Positions 6,275 to 13,286 are shown, counted from the first letter of the stretch. The stretch: DNA of 15,279 nucleotides from Thermoleophilia bacterium (GCA_025964455.1 JAOPYU010000319.1:1-15279); one strand, 5' to 3'. Notes: a model not told the origin generated them from the letters alone. Translations and numbers: made by a program.

Positions 6275-7327
6275 TCACGGCTCCGGAGCCGGCTCCGGAT
6301 CGGGGGCGTCAACCACGACGAGCGGGCGATCGTCGCCTCGCCGGAGCGTCTCGCCCCGGGCGACTTCGCGGCGCAGCATCGCGAGCGCCACCGTGCCGCC
6401 GTCGGGTGTCGGGGCCCACGTCGTGAGCCGACCGACCGCACGCGCGTCCTCGGGTGCATCCTCGCGGTGCACGGCGAGTACCTCGTCGAGCGCCGCGGCT
6501 GGGGCGTCGGTGTCGTCGGCGATCGCCTCGGGGGCGATCGGGCCGCTTGATTCGATGCGTCGAAGGGTGCGGTTCGCGTGGCCGCGGTAGTGCAGCCGGG
6601 CGACGGGCTCCTGGCCCAGGTAGCAGCCGGCATCGAGCGCAACCGCTCCATCCATGCCGCCGACCTCTGCCGGCATCCGCCCGACGAGCAGGTCGTGCAG
6701 GCCGGGGACGCCCCGCATGATCCGGTCCGCCTCGACCGTGTCCGGGTCGGCGAGCGCGAGGCCGCCGACATCGACGGCGTCGCGCACGACGCTGGCGCAC
6801 GCCTCGGCGCTGCCGATGAACGCGCGCGTCGGATGGGCACCGCCGTGGACGGTCGTCCAGGCTCCCGACGTGGCGACGGGCGTGTCGGGGAGCGAGCTGC
6901 CGATGAGTGCGACCGTCGAGACGTCGACCGGCTCGAACCCGGCCCGGGCGCGGAGGCGGTACTTCGCGAGGTGCGCGCGCAGCGGCTCGACGAGGTCGGG
7001 CAGCGTCTCCAGCAGCAGCCGCGGCGCGTCCTCGACGAGCTCGTCGCGTCGCGGGTCGTGCCACGGCCCGTCGGGGAGGCGGTGGAGCAGGGCCGGCGCG
7101 ATGATCCGCGCCTTGGCGTCCAGGAACAGCCCGAGCACGGCCGTGCCGGGCTCGATGCGCTCGACGGCCTGCGTGCAGAGCCCGTCGAGGAGCGTGGCGG
7201 CGTCGGGCCCCGACGCCTCGAGGAATGCGGTCACCTGCCACCAGCGCACGACGGCGCCCGTCTCGAGCAGGGCGCGTGTCTGCTCCGGCGTGGCGACGGT
7301 GGTCGTTGCGGGCTCGGGCGGGGTCAT
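6275..7327 (-). CDS. ygfZ: YgfZ/GcvT-like folate-binding protein
   Basis: 350-aa member of the YgfZ (COG0354) family. These are tetrahydrofolate-binding proteins related to GcvT that support assembly or repair of certain Fe-S enzymes. The N-terminal half has WWQVTAFLEASGPDAATLLDGL, split here as WWQVTAFLEASG (29-40) and DAATLLDGL (42-50), then LGLFLDAKARI (65-75) and KYRLRARAGFEP (122-133). The signature GCYLGQEPVAR is at 234-244 with the functional cysteine C235. The Lys that normally precedes GCY is Ala233. The last ten residues are a Pro/Glu/Asp tail. It starts 20 bases after the upstream hypothetical gene, so the two are probably co-transcribed, though the ribosome site is weak. Fe-S assistance would suit its location beside a Rieske gene and a radical-SAM gene, but that link is inference. 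Confidence 0.85.
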   Translation of the reverse strand: MTPPEPATTTVATPEQTRALLETGAVVRWWQVTAFLEASGPDAATLLDGLCTQAVERIEPGTAVLGLFLDAKARIIAPALLHRLPDGPWHDPRRDELVEDAPRLLLETLPDLVEPLRAHLAKYRLRARAGFEPVDVSTVALIGSSLPDTPVATSGAWTTVHGGAHPTRAFIGSAEACASVVRDAVDVGGLALADPDTVEADRIMRGVPGLHDLLVGRMPAEVGGMDGAVALDAGCYLGQEPVARLHYRGHANRTLRRIESSGPIAPEAIADDTDAPAAALDEVLAVHREDAPEDARAVGRLTTWAPTPDGGTVALAMLRREVARGETLRRGDDRPLVVVDAPDPEPAPEP

Positions 7328-7347
7328 CCGCCCGATCTTCGCACAGG

Positions 7348-8073
7348 TCAGCGGCTGCCGCGAAGCTGCGTGCGCAGGTCCTTGGCGAGCGTGGTGGTGC
7401 CCGCGCCGTCCTGGCCGAACATCGCGAGGAACATGTCGCTGGCGTAGGTCTCCATGAGCATGCGCTGGCTGTCGTCACGCAGCGCGGATGCCAGCGCACG
7501 CCGGTCGCCCGGCAGGGTCGTGGCAGGCGTCGCGGTGGCGGCATCCACACGCGCCTGGAGCAGCGTGGCGCAGGCCGCAGGGTCGTCGGCGTCGCCGGCC
7601 TTGGTTGCGTACAGGCTCGCCGCGTCCGGATCGGCCATGAGCGTCGCGACGTCGGCGTCCTCGGCGAACAGCGGGCACCCGGTGGCATCGAGCAGCACGC
7701 CGCCCTCGGTGGTGACCGGCGGCGAATCGGTGGCAGTGCGCAGGGCCTCGCCGGGCATCGCGATGCGCGTCGACCCGGTGGCGAGGCGTCCGCGGCCGTC
7801 GGTCGGGCGCGTGTCACCTGCGACGTCGCGCAGGTCGCCGTCGCGCTCGAGCTGGTAGCCACGCATCGCGAGGTACGGCTTCACCGGCGTGTCGGCCTTG
7901 GAGGACGCCGACGTGTCGGAGCCGCGTGTCGATGGCGTCTGCTGCTTGATCACGCCTGCGCGGACACCGACGGCCTCGACGCCCCGGGCGGTGGGCGTCA
8001 ACAGCGCAGGGGTCGATGCCACGACCAGCGCGATGATGAGCAGGATGAGTCCGAGGAAGGTCCGGTTGGGCAT
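7348..8073 (-). CDS. Membrane-anchored protein of unknown function
   Basis: 241 aa; I do not recognise the family. It begins with a short basic stretch (MPNR) and a hydrophobic segment (TFLGLILLIIALVVAS, residues 5-20), which fits a signal anchor or uncleaved signal peptide. The remainder is hydrophilic and likely outside the membrane: a Thr/Ser/Arg-rich linker to about residue 65, then an Ala/Asp-rich region with only two cysteines (C133, C168) that could form a disulfide, and a C-terminal helix-like part (190-241). No lipobox is present. I chose the ATG at 8073 because it places the hydrophobic segment at the N-terminus. An in-frame ATG at 8163 would add 30 Arg/His-rich residues. The ribosome site is weak. 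It lies between a glycosyltransferase and ygfZ on the same strand, which does not reveal a role. Confidence 0.7.
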   Translation of the reverse strand: MPNRTFLGLILLIIALVVASTPALLTPTARGVEAVGVRAGVIKQQTPSTRGSDTSASSKADTPVKPYLAMRGYQLERDGDLRDVAGDTRPTDGRGRLATGSTRIAMPGEALRTATDSPPVTTEGGVLLDATGCPLFAEDADVATLMADPDAASLYATKAGDADDPAACATLLQARVDAATATPATTLPGDRRALASALRDDSQRMLMETYASDMFLAMFGQDGAGTTTLAKDLRTQLRGSR

Positions 8074-8177
8074 GTCGCGTCCGTGCGGTGCTGTGCGCCG
8101 TCTCCGTGCGTGGGCCGATCCGTGGCCCCGAAGCATGCGGCGATACGACACGCCCATCGGCATCCGTTGCAGAAATC

Positions 8178-8183
8178 TTTATA
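8178..8183 (-). promoter_or_regulatory. AT-rich -10-like element upstream of the membrane-anchored protein
   Basis: The minus strand reads TATAAA within an unusually AT-rich stretch (about 8170-8185) in the 118-base gap after the glycosyltransferase stop. It would start an RNA near 8171 with a leader of about 98 bases to the ATG at 8073. No -35 match is seen. Confidence 0.3.
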
Positions 8184-8191
8184 TGCTCGGA

Positions 8192-9433
8192 TCAGGTGCG
8201 CGTCGCGGCGGCGCGACGGAGCACCGCTTCGAGGCCGTCGACCGACGCCGCGAGCCCGTACGTGGCGTCGCCCCATGCGAATGCCGCGTCGCCGATCGTG
8301 CGACGTTCGTCGGCGGTGCGCGATGCCCAGCGCCGCATGGCGGCAGCCAGCTCCGTCGCCGTGCGCGCGAGGTCGCCTCCGGTCGCGGTCGCGACCTCCG
8401 TCGGCAGGCCCGGCACCGTGGTGATGAACGGCAGGTGGCAGCCCAGGTACTCGAGGACCTTGGTCGGCAGGGCGCTCTCGAAGACCGGATCGGGGCGGAG
8501 CAGGTGGAGCCCTACGTCAGCCGCCTCGAGCAGTTCGCGCGCGTCCGACTTCGGAAGCGCGCCGAGCACGTGCACACCCGCGATCGGTCCGGCCTCGAGG
8601 CGCGCGGCGATCGCCGCGGAAGCGCTGCCGGCGCCGGCCATGACGACGTGGATCGGGTCCTGCGCGCCGACCGGGTCGCCGCCATCGGCGAGCTGCGCCG
8701 CTGCGTCGAGCAGCACGTCCAGGCCGTTGACCACGCCGTGCGCGCCGACGTAGGCGAACACGCACGCACCCGCCGGGATACCGAGCCGCTCGCGCACGCG
8801 CGCGCGAGTCGCAGGGGATGGGGGATGGTCCTCGATCGCCCCGGTGACGAGCGTCACGTCCGTCGCGCCGTGCCCGTGCATGAGCTCCACCAGCCCCGGA
8901 GTCGGGACGATCGTGCACGTCGCGGCGCTCGCGTAGCTGCGGGCGAAGCGATCGAGCAGGCGGTAGGCGCGCGAGTCCTCGGAGAGCAGGCCCACGGCAG
9001 CTGCGCTCTCGGGCCACAGGTCGCGGACCTCGAGCACCCAGGGGCGACGGTGCCGGCGCGCGATCCAGCGTCCAGCCGTCGCGACGCTGAGTGGCGGGGA
9101 GGATGCCCACACCACGTCCGGTCGCGCCAGGCGCGCCCCGCGCAGCGTCGCGTTGCGCGCGAACGAGACGTAGTTGCGGGCGCGTCGACGGAACGACCGG
9201 TGCACGTCGTCAACTGCGCGGACCCAGTGGTGGGTGATGCCGTCGATCTCCTCGCGGACGTATCGGCGACCCGCGTACCGCTCCGGGATCGTGCCGTCCA
9301 TGTAGTTGATCGGCGAGCTCACGAGGTCGACGTCCCACCCGCGGCGCACGAGCTCGGCCAGCAGCATCCGGTGCCGGTAGATGCCCGGTGCGCCCGGCGT
9401 GGGGGCGTGCTGGTAGACGACGAGGAGGCGCAT
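8192..9433 (-). CDS. Family-4 glycosyltransferase (GT-B fold, WbuB-like)
   Basis: 413-aa glycosyltransferase of the GT4 group, probably acting at the cytoplasmic membrane face in cell-surface polysaccharide or glycolipid synthesis. The N-terminal domain begins MRLLVVYQHAPTPGAPGIYR and has LVRRGWDVDLVSSP, PDVVWASSPPLSVA and VLEVRDLWPESAAAVGLL. The RDLWPES block is typical of WbuB/WcaI-type enzymes. The C-terminal domain has FAYVGAHGVVNGLDVLLDA, HVLGALPKSDARELLEAADVG and the donor-binding ALPTKVLEYLGC, the counterpart of the PSKxxEY motif. The start was chosen because MRLLVVYQHAP matches how the family begins, though no clear Shine-Dalgarno precedes it. The in-frame extension upstream is not protein-like. 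Donor and acceptor cannot be told, and no other polysaccharide gene is nearby. Confidence 0.88.
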   Translation of the reverse strand: MRLLVVYQHAPTPGAPGIYRHRMLLAELVRRGWDVDLVSSPINYMDGTIPERYAGRRYVREEIDGITHHWVRAVDDVHRSFRRRARNYVSFARNATLRGARLARPDVVWASSPPLSVATAGRWIARRHRRPWVLEVRDLWPESAAAVGLLSEDSRAYRLLDRFARSYASAATCTIVPTPGLVELMHGHGATDVTLVTGAIEDHPPSPATRARVRERLGIPAGACVFAYVGAHGVVNGLDVLLDAAAQLADGGDPVGAQDPIHVVMAGAGSASAAIAARLEAGPIAGVHVLGALPKSDARELLEAADVGLHLLRPDPVFESALPTKVLEYLGCHLPFITTVPGLPTEVATATGGDLARTATELAAAMRRWASRTADERRTIGDAAFAWGDATYGLAASVDGLEAVLRRAAATRT

Positions 9434-9557
9434 GGGACGGCATCTACCCGTCGATGCGGGGTCGCTACCAGCAGCGCGCCTTGGGCCGGTGGTACGCCTT
9501 CGGTCCCGTTCGGTCGTCGACGCGCCCGTGCACGAACCCGCCGGGGACTGCACAATC

Positions 9558-9657
9558 CCACGTTCCCTGAACAATGCCTGCTAATTCCCGTGGAGCCTTG
9601 CGAGGGCTCCCGGAACGTCGAGTAACGTTACTGAACGTCTGCAAGAACCACGTTCCC
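9558..9657. promoter_or_regulatory. Cluster of GAACGT boxes with a 12-base palindrome in a divergent intergenic region
   Basis: This lies in the 273-base gap between the glycosyltransferase and the thioredoxin-like gene. The word GAACGT or its complement occurs at 9561-9566, 9613-9618, 9633-9638 and 9651-9656. The perfect palindrome AGTAACGTTACT sits at 9621-9632. The two outer boxes are part of an identical ten-base repeat, CCACGTTCCC (9558-9567 and 9648-9657). GGAGCC/GGCTCC (9592-9597 and 9605-9610) can form a small hairpin just upstream. A possible plus-strand promoter is TTGCGA (9598-9603) with TAACGT (9623-9628), but the 19-base spacing is long. An operator array is the simplest reading; the regulator is unknown. 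The rest of the gap, toward the glycosyltransferase, shows nothing I can name. Confidence 0.5.
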
Positions 9658-9685
9658 ATGCGGGATTCCAGTTTGGAAGGGGTGC

Positions 9686-9705
9686 GGGGGAGGGGACAAT
9701 CCCCC
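9686..9705 (+). promoter_or_regulatory. Start-site hairpin masking the ribosome site of the thioredoxin-like gene
   Basis: GGGGGA (9686-9691) can pair with TCCCCC (9700-9705); alternatively GGGGA (9692-9696) can pair with TCCCC (9700-9704). The G-rich Shine-Dalgarno candidate lies in or beside the stem and the ATG follows two bases later. Translation is therefore likely to be limited by this structure. Confidence 0.4.
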
Positions 9706-9706
9706 C

Positions 9707-10045
9707 ATGTCCCAAATCGCCCCCACCACCGCCCAGATCTCCTCGCCCACCCCGACCCGCGTCCAGACGAAGGCCCCCCTCCTTCTGCTGTTCGCCGAGT
9801 ACACGAGCGGCCAGTCGCGCCGCATGGACGGCTTCGTCGCCCACGTGCTCCAGCGCCGGCACAACCATGGCTCGTTCCGGTACCGGATCGTGCTCAAGGA
9901 GCAGCGCCCCGACCTGTTCGAGCGCTTCCACATCGACGAGTCGCCGACCCTGGTCGTCGTCGACGATGGCGCCGTGCAGGCGCGGCTCGTGGGCTACCAC
10001 CGCCCCGGCGCCGTCGAGGACCTGCTCGCGCCCTGGCTGCACTAG
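9707..10045 (+). CDS. Thioredoxin-fold protein lacking the CxxC active site
   Basis: 112 aa. The layout is that of thioredoxin: strand APLLLLFAEYT (23-33), the active-site turn, a helix RRMDGFVAHVLQRR (38-51), strand FRYRIVLKE, helix RPDLFERFHID, the cis-proline segment ESPTLVVVDDG (78-88, Pro80) and a final helix GAVEDLLAPWL. Where thioredoxin has WCGPC, this protein has TSGQS (33-37), and it contains no cysteine at all. It cannot be a disulfide reductase; a binding or scaffold role is more likely, but the function is unknown. The first 20 residues are a Thr/Ser/Pro-rich stretch. The start ATG is preceded by a G-rich ribosome site in a hairpin. It converges on the Tyr-rich membrane protein gene with ten bases between stop codons. 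Confidence 0.78.
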   Translation: MSQIAPTTAQISSPTPTRVQTKAPLLLLFAEYTSGQSRRMDGFVAHVLQRRHNHGSFRYRIVLKEQRPDLFERFHIDESPTLVVVDDGAVQARLVGYHRPGAVEDLLAPWLH

Positions 10046-10055
10046 GCCCGACGGA

Positions 10056-10841
10056 TCACGGCACGTAGTTCGCGCCGCGGCCGACGCCTTCGCCGTATGA
10101 CAGGCGGATGCGGTTCGCGTACGGGTTGGAATAGCCCGCATACGGATCGTAGTACGGGCTGGTCAGGTTCGAGGGCGCCATTCCCACGGGCGCTCCGCCC
10201 GAGGGGTCGAGGTCGCCACCGTACTGGCTGAACACGTCCTGGATCGGCGCCGGCTGCGAGTACAGCGGATCGCGGGTCGCCGTGCCTGACTGGCGTCGGC
10301 GGATTGCATCGCTGCCGTACGGCCCGTACTGGTAGTCGCCGTCGTACTCCCACCGCGACGTGTCACCCAGGACCGCCTCGTCCGGATCGGTCGACCGCGA
10401 ACGGTCGCTCGTGAACTTCGCATCGTCGCCGCGCGTCTCGTAGTCGCGGTCGTGGTAGTAGCTCCACGAGCCGTCCCGGTCGGTCCCGCCGACCAGGTCG
10501 GTCGGGCGGCTGCCGGGCGGTCCTGTCTGGATCGCGCCCGACATCACGCCGATCGCGCCGAGCGCAGCGAGGCCGACGAGCCCCCAGAGGAACATGCGTG
10601 TCATCGGTGAGCCCGAGCGCTGCGTGCCGCTTCGGACCGTGACGGTTCGTGCGGCCTGCACCCGCGCGGCCTTGCGGCGCGCTGATCGCGAGACGGGCGG
10701 CGGCTCGGTGGCGATCCCGGCGTTGGCAGAGGCGAGGATCGCATCGATGCCGGGCGCGGCTGCGTCGTCGGGCGCCACGCGCGGACGTGCGTGGAGGCCG
10801 TCGTCGTGCTGGTGCGGATCGGTGGGGGGGTGCTGGTGCAT
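10056..10841 (-). CDS. Single-pass membrane protein with tyrosine-rich C-terminal domain, function unknown
   Basis: 261 aa; family not recognised. Residues 1-50 are His/Asp/Pro/Ala-rich. Residues 51-82 are strongly basic. A hydrophobic helix (about 84-104, MFLWGLVGLAALGAIGVM) follows, then a long hydrophilic tail. The positive-inside rule puts the N-terminus in the cytoplasm and the tail outside. The tail (120-261) holds 16 tyrosines, many in YxPY- or YGPY-like settings such as YQYGPYG and YYDPYAGYSNPY, with abundant Gly, Asp and Ser, so it looks disordered or wall-associated. The ATG at 10841 has AAGG seven bases upstream. An in-frame ATG at 10952 would run over the divergent neighbour's promoter and start. 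It is divergent from the zinc-ribbon/PAS gene, with 43 bases between starts. Confidence 0.7.
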   Translation of the reverse strand: MHQHPPTDPHQHDDGLHARPRVAPDDAAAPGIDAILASANAGIATEPPPVSRSARRKAARVQAARTVTVRSGTQRSGSPMTRMFLWGLVGLAALGAIGVMSGAIQTGPPGSRPTDLVGGTDRDGSWSYYHDRDYETRGDDAKFTSDRSRSTDPDEAVLGDTSRWEYDGDYQYGPYGSDAIRRRQSGTATRDPLYSQPAPIQDVFSQYGGDLDPSGGAPVGMAPSNLTSPYYDPYAGYSNPYANRIRLSYGEGVGRGANYVP

Positions 10842-10849
10842 CGCGTCGC

Positions 10850-10877
10850 CTTGGCCACGCCGGAGCGCTGGTAGGGT
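10850..10877 (+). promoter_or_regulatory. Promoter for a leaderless zinc-ribbon/PAS transcript
   Basis: TAGGGT (10872-10877) fits a -10 hexamer. CTTGGC (10850-10855) with a 16-base spacer, or TTGGCC with 15, is a partial -35. Seven bases separate the -10 from the GTG start, so transcription would begin at or next to the start codon, and no Shine-Dalgarno is present. Confidence 0.5.
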
Positions 10878-10884
10878 ACTGCCC

Positions 10885-11355
10885 GTGCCGTATTTCATCT
10901 GCCCGAGCTGCGCATGGCGTGGTGCCCGTACATCGAGAACCGCTGGGTTCACGGACCGCCCTGCAGCGTGCGAACGGTGCGGGTTCGGCTTCCTGTTCGA
11001 GCTGCTGGACGACTATTTCCCGTCACCGCTCGCCGGCATCTTCGTCTGCGACCAGCAGGGACGCATCCTCGCGTTCGGTCGCGGTGCGCGCGAGCTGAGC
11101 GGATTCGACGAGCAGGAGCTGATGGGCTCGGACCTCGCCGACGCGCTCGAGCTGCGCGTCCCCGACGAGCCCGACGCCCAGGCACCGCACCTGACCGCGC
11201 TCGAGTGGGGCGCCCGCGTGCTCGGCAAGCAGATGACACTGCACGATGCCGCTGGCAAGGACCTCCCGGTCACCGGTGACTTCTTCCCTGCCTACGATGA
11301 CGACGGCGGCCTGCTCGCGTCGTTCACGCCGCGCAGCGCCCCGCCCACCACGTAA
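10885..11355 (+). CDS. Zinc-ribbon/PAS domain protein
   Basis: 156 aa, small putative sensor or adaptor. An N-terminal zinc ribbon has two CxxC knuckles, C6-C9 (FICPSCAWRG) and C29-C32 (CERCGFGFLFELL). A PAS-like fold follows from about residue 50: AGIFVCDQQGRILAFGRGA, ELSGFDEQELMGSDLADAL, and a final strand region ending GDFFPAYDDDGGLLASF. No output domain follows, so it would act by partner binding. I chose the GTG at 10885 because it places the first zinc knuckle right after MPYFI and sits seven bases after a good -10 hexamer. Upstream ATGs in frame would run through the divergent gene. I recall similar MPYF-C-PxC proteins from Solirubrobacterales, but ligand and partner are unknown. The VOC gene follows after 23 bases, probably in one operon. 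Confidence 0.72.
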   Translation: MPYFICPSCAWRGARTSRTAGFTDRPAACERCGFGFLFELLDDYFPSPLAGIFVCDQQGRILAFGRGARELSGFDEQELMGSDLADALELRVPDEPDAQAPHLTALEWGARVLGKQMTLHDAAGKDLPVTGDFFPAYDDDGGLLASFTPRSAPPTT

Positions 11356-11378
11356 CCCGATCGAACCGGGGAGCCCCC

Positions 11379-12062
11379 GTGCGCCTGCTCGACCATGCCG
11401 CCCTCCACGTCGCCGACCGCGACGCGCTCGCGCAGGAGTTGGTCGATCGCCTCGACGTGCACGTGATCGAGCGGACGGATCGCTTCACGCTGCTCGGGGC
11501 GCATGCCGACCACGGCAAGCTGACGTTGCTGGATCCCGAGGACCAGCGCCGGCCGCGGGCCAACCGCATCGTGTCGCTCGTGCTGGCCGAGCCCGGGATC
11601 GCGTCCAGTTCACCGGTGGAGCTGCCCGGTGGCCTGGTCTGCACGTTCGTCGACACGTCGGCGCTGGGTCTGGAGTGGGCTGACATCCCGCGTCACGCGC
11701 TGGTCGGCGTGACGCTCCGTTCGAATGACCCCGATGGCGCCGCTCGCGAGCTGGAGCGTCACGCCATGCGGGTGCGATCGCGCGCCGCCGACGTCGCGCT
11801 CCTCTCCGTCGGCGCGAGCGACGCCGACGGCAGGATCACGCTCACGCGCGAGGCGTGGACCGACCAGGATGCCCCGTCCATGCTTGACCACGTCGGCATC
11901 CGCGTGGACGACGCCGAGGGCTGGCGAGCCCGGGCGGAGCTGGACGGACATGAGGTCGTGAAGTGGGTGGAGGCGCCCCACTCCAAGGCCGTGTTCCTCG
12001 CAGGCCCCGACTCGATCGTGCTCGAGTTCGTCGAGCAGACCGCGCGGTTCGAGGGCGAATGA
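11379..12062 (+). CDS. VOC (glyoxalase/bleomycin-resistance fold) protein
   Basis: 227 aa, likely two vicinal-oxygen-chelate modules. The first opens LLDHAALHVADRDALAQELVD and includes FTLLGAHADHGKLTLLD. The second opens SMLDHVGIRVDDAEGWRA and ends FLAGPDSIVLEFVEQT, the usual VOC closing strand with its glutamate. The histidines in LDHAALHV and LDHVGI and the late Glu are candidate metal ligands. In the first module the closing position is Asp (KLTLLD), so one site may be degenerate. The start is GTG, preceded by GGGGAG at about five bases. The last codons overlap the FAD gene as ATGA. The family covers glyoxalases, dioxygenases and resistance proteins; the substrate cannot be assigned. Coupling to an FAD oxidoreductase suggests two steps of one small-molecule conversion, which is inference. 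Confidence 0.8.
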   Translation: MRLLDHAALHVADRDALAQELVDRLDVHVIERTDRFTLLGAHADHGKLTLLDPEDQRRPRANRIVSLVLAEPGIASSSPVELPGGLVCTFVDTSALGLEWADIPRHALVGVTLRSNDPDGAARELERHAMRVRSRAADVALLSVGASDADGRITLTREAWTDQDAPSMLDHVGIRVDDAEGWRARAELDGHEVVKWVEAPHSKAVFLAGPDSIVLEFVEQTARFEGE

Positions 12063-13270
12063 CCCGCCCGCTCGTCGCGGTCGTCGGCGCGGGGCTCGCG
12101 GGGCTCGTCGCGGCAGTGTCGGCGCACGCCGCGGGAGCTGACGTGGTCGTTCTCGAACGCGACGAGGGTCCGGGGGGCGCGACCGCGGCCTCGGCCGGGT
12201 GGATCTGGCGCTACCGCGACATCGCCACCGCACGACTGCTCGCGCCGCGTGGCGATCACGCGATCCACGAGGTGCTCGTCTCAGGCCTCGACGACTCGCT
12301 GGCCTGGCTCGAGGGGCAGGGAGTCCGCCTCATCGCTCGCGGCACCGGTCGCAGCTTCACGGACGGTGCGCGGATCGATCCGGTGCAGGCGCTCGGGGCG
12401 CTCGCCGACCGTCTCCCCGATGATGCGGTGCAGCGCCGTACCGCGGTGGTGGACGCGCGCCGCGCGTCAGGCGGCGGACACGAATTGCTGGTACGTCGCG
12501 CGCGGCCCGGTGGCCTCGCCGCCGCACCACCCGCGTGGGTACCGGCGGATGCCGTCGTGTTCTGCGGCGGAGGCTACGCCCTCGATCATGACCGCATCGC
12601 ACGCGAGAGCCGAACCCCGCCGCAGGTCTCGGAGCGCTGGCTGCTGCGCGCACCGCGCGGCGGCGACGGTACGAGCATGGCAGCGGCCCTCGCGCTCGGT
12701 GCCGTCCGCATGCCGGGAACGGGTGAATGCATGACCCGCCTTGCGATCGACCTGGATGACGCGACCTCGCCCGAGTCGATCCGCGTCGGCGAGTTGCTCG
12801 TGCCCGACGCCACGCTGCTGGACGGCGACGGCGCCCCCATCGAGCGCGCGCAGCACGACTGGTCGGGCGCGCTCGCGGCATGGGACCTCGCCCGACGAAG
12901 CGGCCGAGGGCGCGTCGTGCTGCCACGCGCTGCGCTCCGTACGGAGCTGCACGCAGGCACGGTCGAGGACGCGCTTCGAGCCGCGATCGCGGCCGGCGCG
13001 ATGAGCGGCCGCACCGGCGATGGCGGCGTGTGGCTCGACGTCGCCGCCGGCATCACCCACACGCGGTGTGGCCTGCGCATCGACCCCGACGGCCGCCTGC
13101 TCGAGGCAGTCGAGTCGCGTATCGGGCGCCGCACGCGTGAGCGTGCACTGCCGCGCGCCTTCGCCGCAGGCATGGACGCCGCCGACGTCGGGCTCGGCGG
13201 AACCGCGAGCGGGCTGGCCCAGGCGCTCGTGTTCGGCCGGCGCGCGGGCGCCGCCGCAGTGACCTCCTGA
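12059..13270 (+). CDS. FAD-dependent oxidoreductase (FAD_binding_2/fumarate reductase-like fold)
   Basis: 403-aa flavoprotein. The dinucleotide-binding motif is VVGAGLAGLVAA (8-19) with the ribose-binding acidic residue E33 in VVVLERDEGPGG. GGATAASAGWIWRY (39-52) resembles the GGxxxxSxG segment of the fumarate reductase/3-ketosteroid dehydrogenase superfamily. AVVFCGGGYALD (about 166-177) is the second FAD contact. GLGGTASGLAQALVFGRRAG near the C-terminus is the closing FAD-binding helix. It is shorter than typical 3-ketosteroid dehydrogenases (450-550 aa), and I cannot identify their catalytic Tyr residues, so the substrate is open. The start ATG overlaps the VOC stop by four bases, implying coupled translation. 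A 64-base gap and a weak hairpin follow. Confidence 0.83.
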   Translation: MTRPLVAVVGAGLAGLVAAVSAHAAGADVVVLERDEGPGGATAASAGWIWRYRDIATARLLAPRGDHAIHEVLVSGLDDSLAWLEGQGVRLIARGTGRSFTDGARIDPVQALGALADRLPDDAVQRRTAVVDARRASGGGHELLVRRARPGGLAAAPPAWVPADAVVFCGGGYALDHDRIARESRTPPQVSERWLLRAPRGGDGTSMAAALALGAVRMPGTGECMTRLAIDLDDATSPESIRVGELLVPDATLLDGDGAPIERAQHDWSGALAAWDLARRSGRGRVVLPRAALRTELHAGTVEDALRAAIAAGAMSGRTGDGGVWLDVAAGITHTRCGLRIDPDGRLLEAVESRIGRRTRERALPRAFAAGMDAADVGLGGTASGLAQALVFGRRAGAAAVTS

Positions 13271-13286
13271 AACGCTCCCCACCAAC

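Noticed and set aside
8074..8163. Longer start (ATG at 8163) for the membrane-anchored protein
   Set aside because: It adds 30 Arg/His-rich residues before the hydrophobic anchor, unlike a signal anchor. Kept only as an alternative because a -10-like element lies just upstream of it.
9592..9610. GGAGCC/GGCTCC hairpin as an intrinsic terminator
   Set aside because: Only six pairs, no T-run, and no gene ends on the plus strand before it. It overlaps a possible -35, so it was folded into the regulatory cluster instead.
9465..9659. 64-codon minus-strand frame in the glycosyltransferase/thioredoxin-like gap
   Set aside because: It runs through the palindrome and repeated boxes, lacks a good ribosome site and resembles no protein I know.
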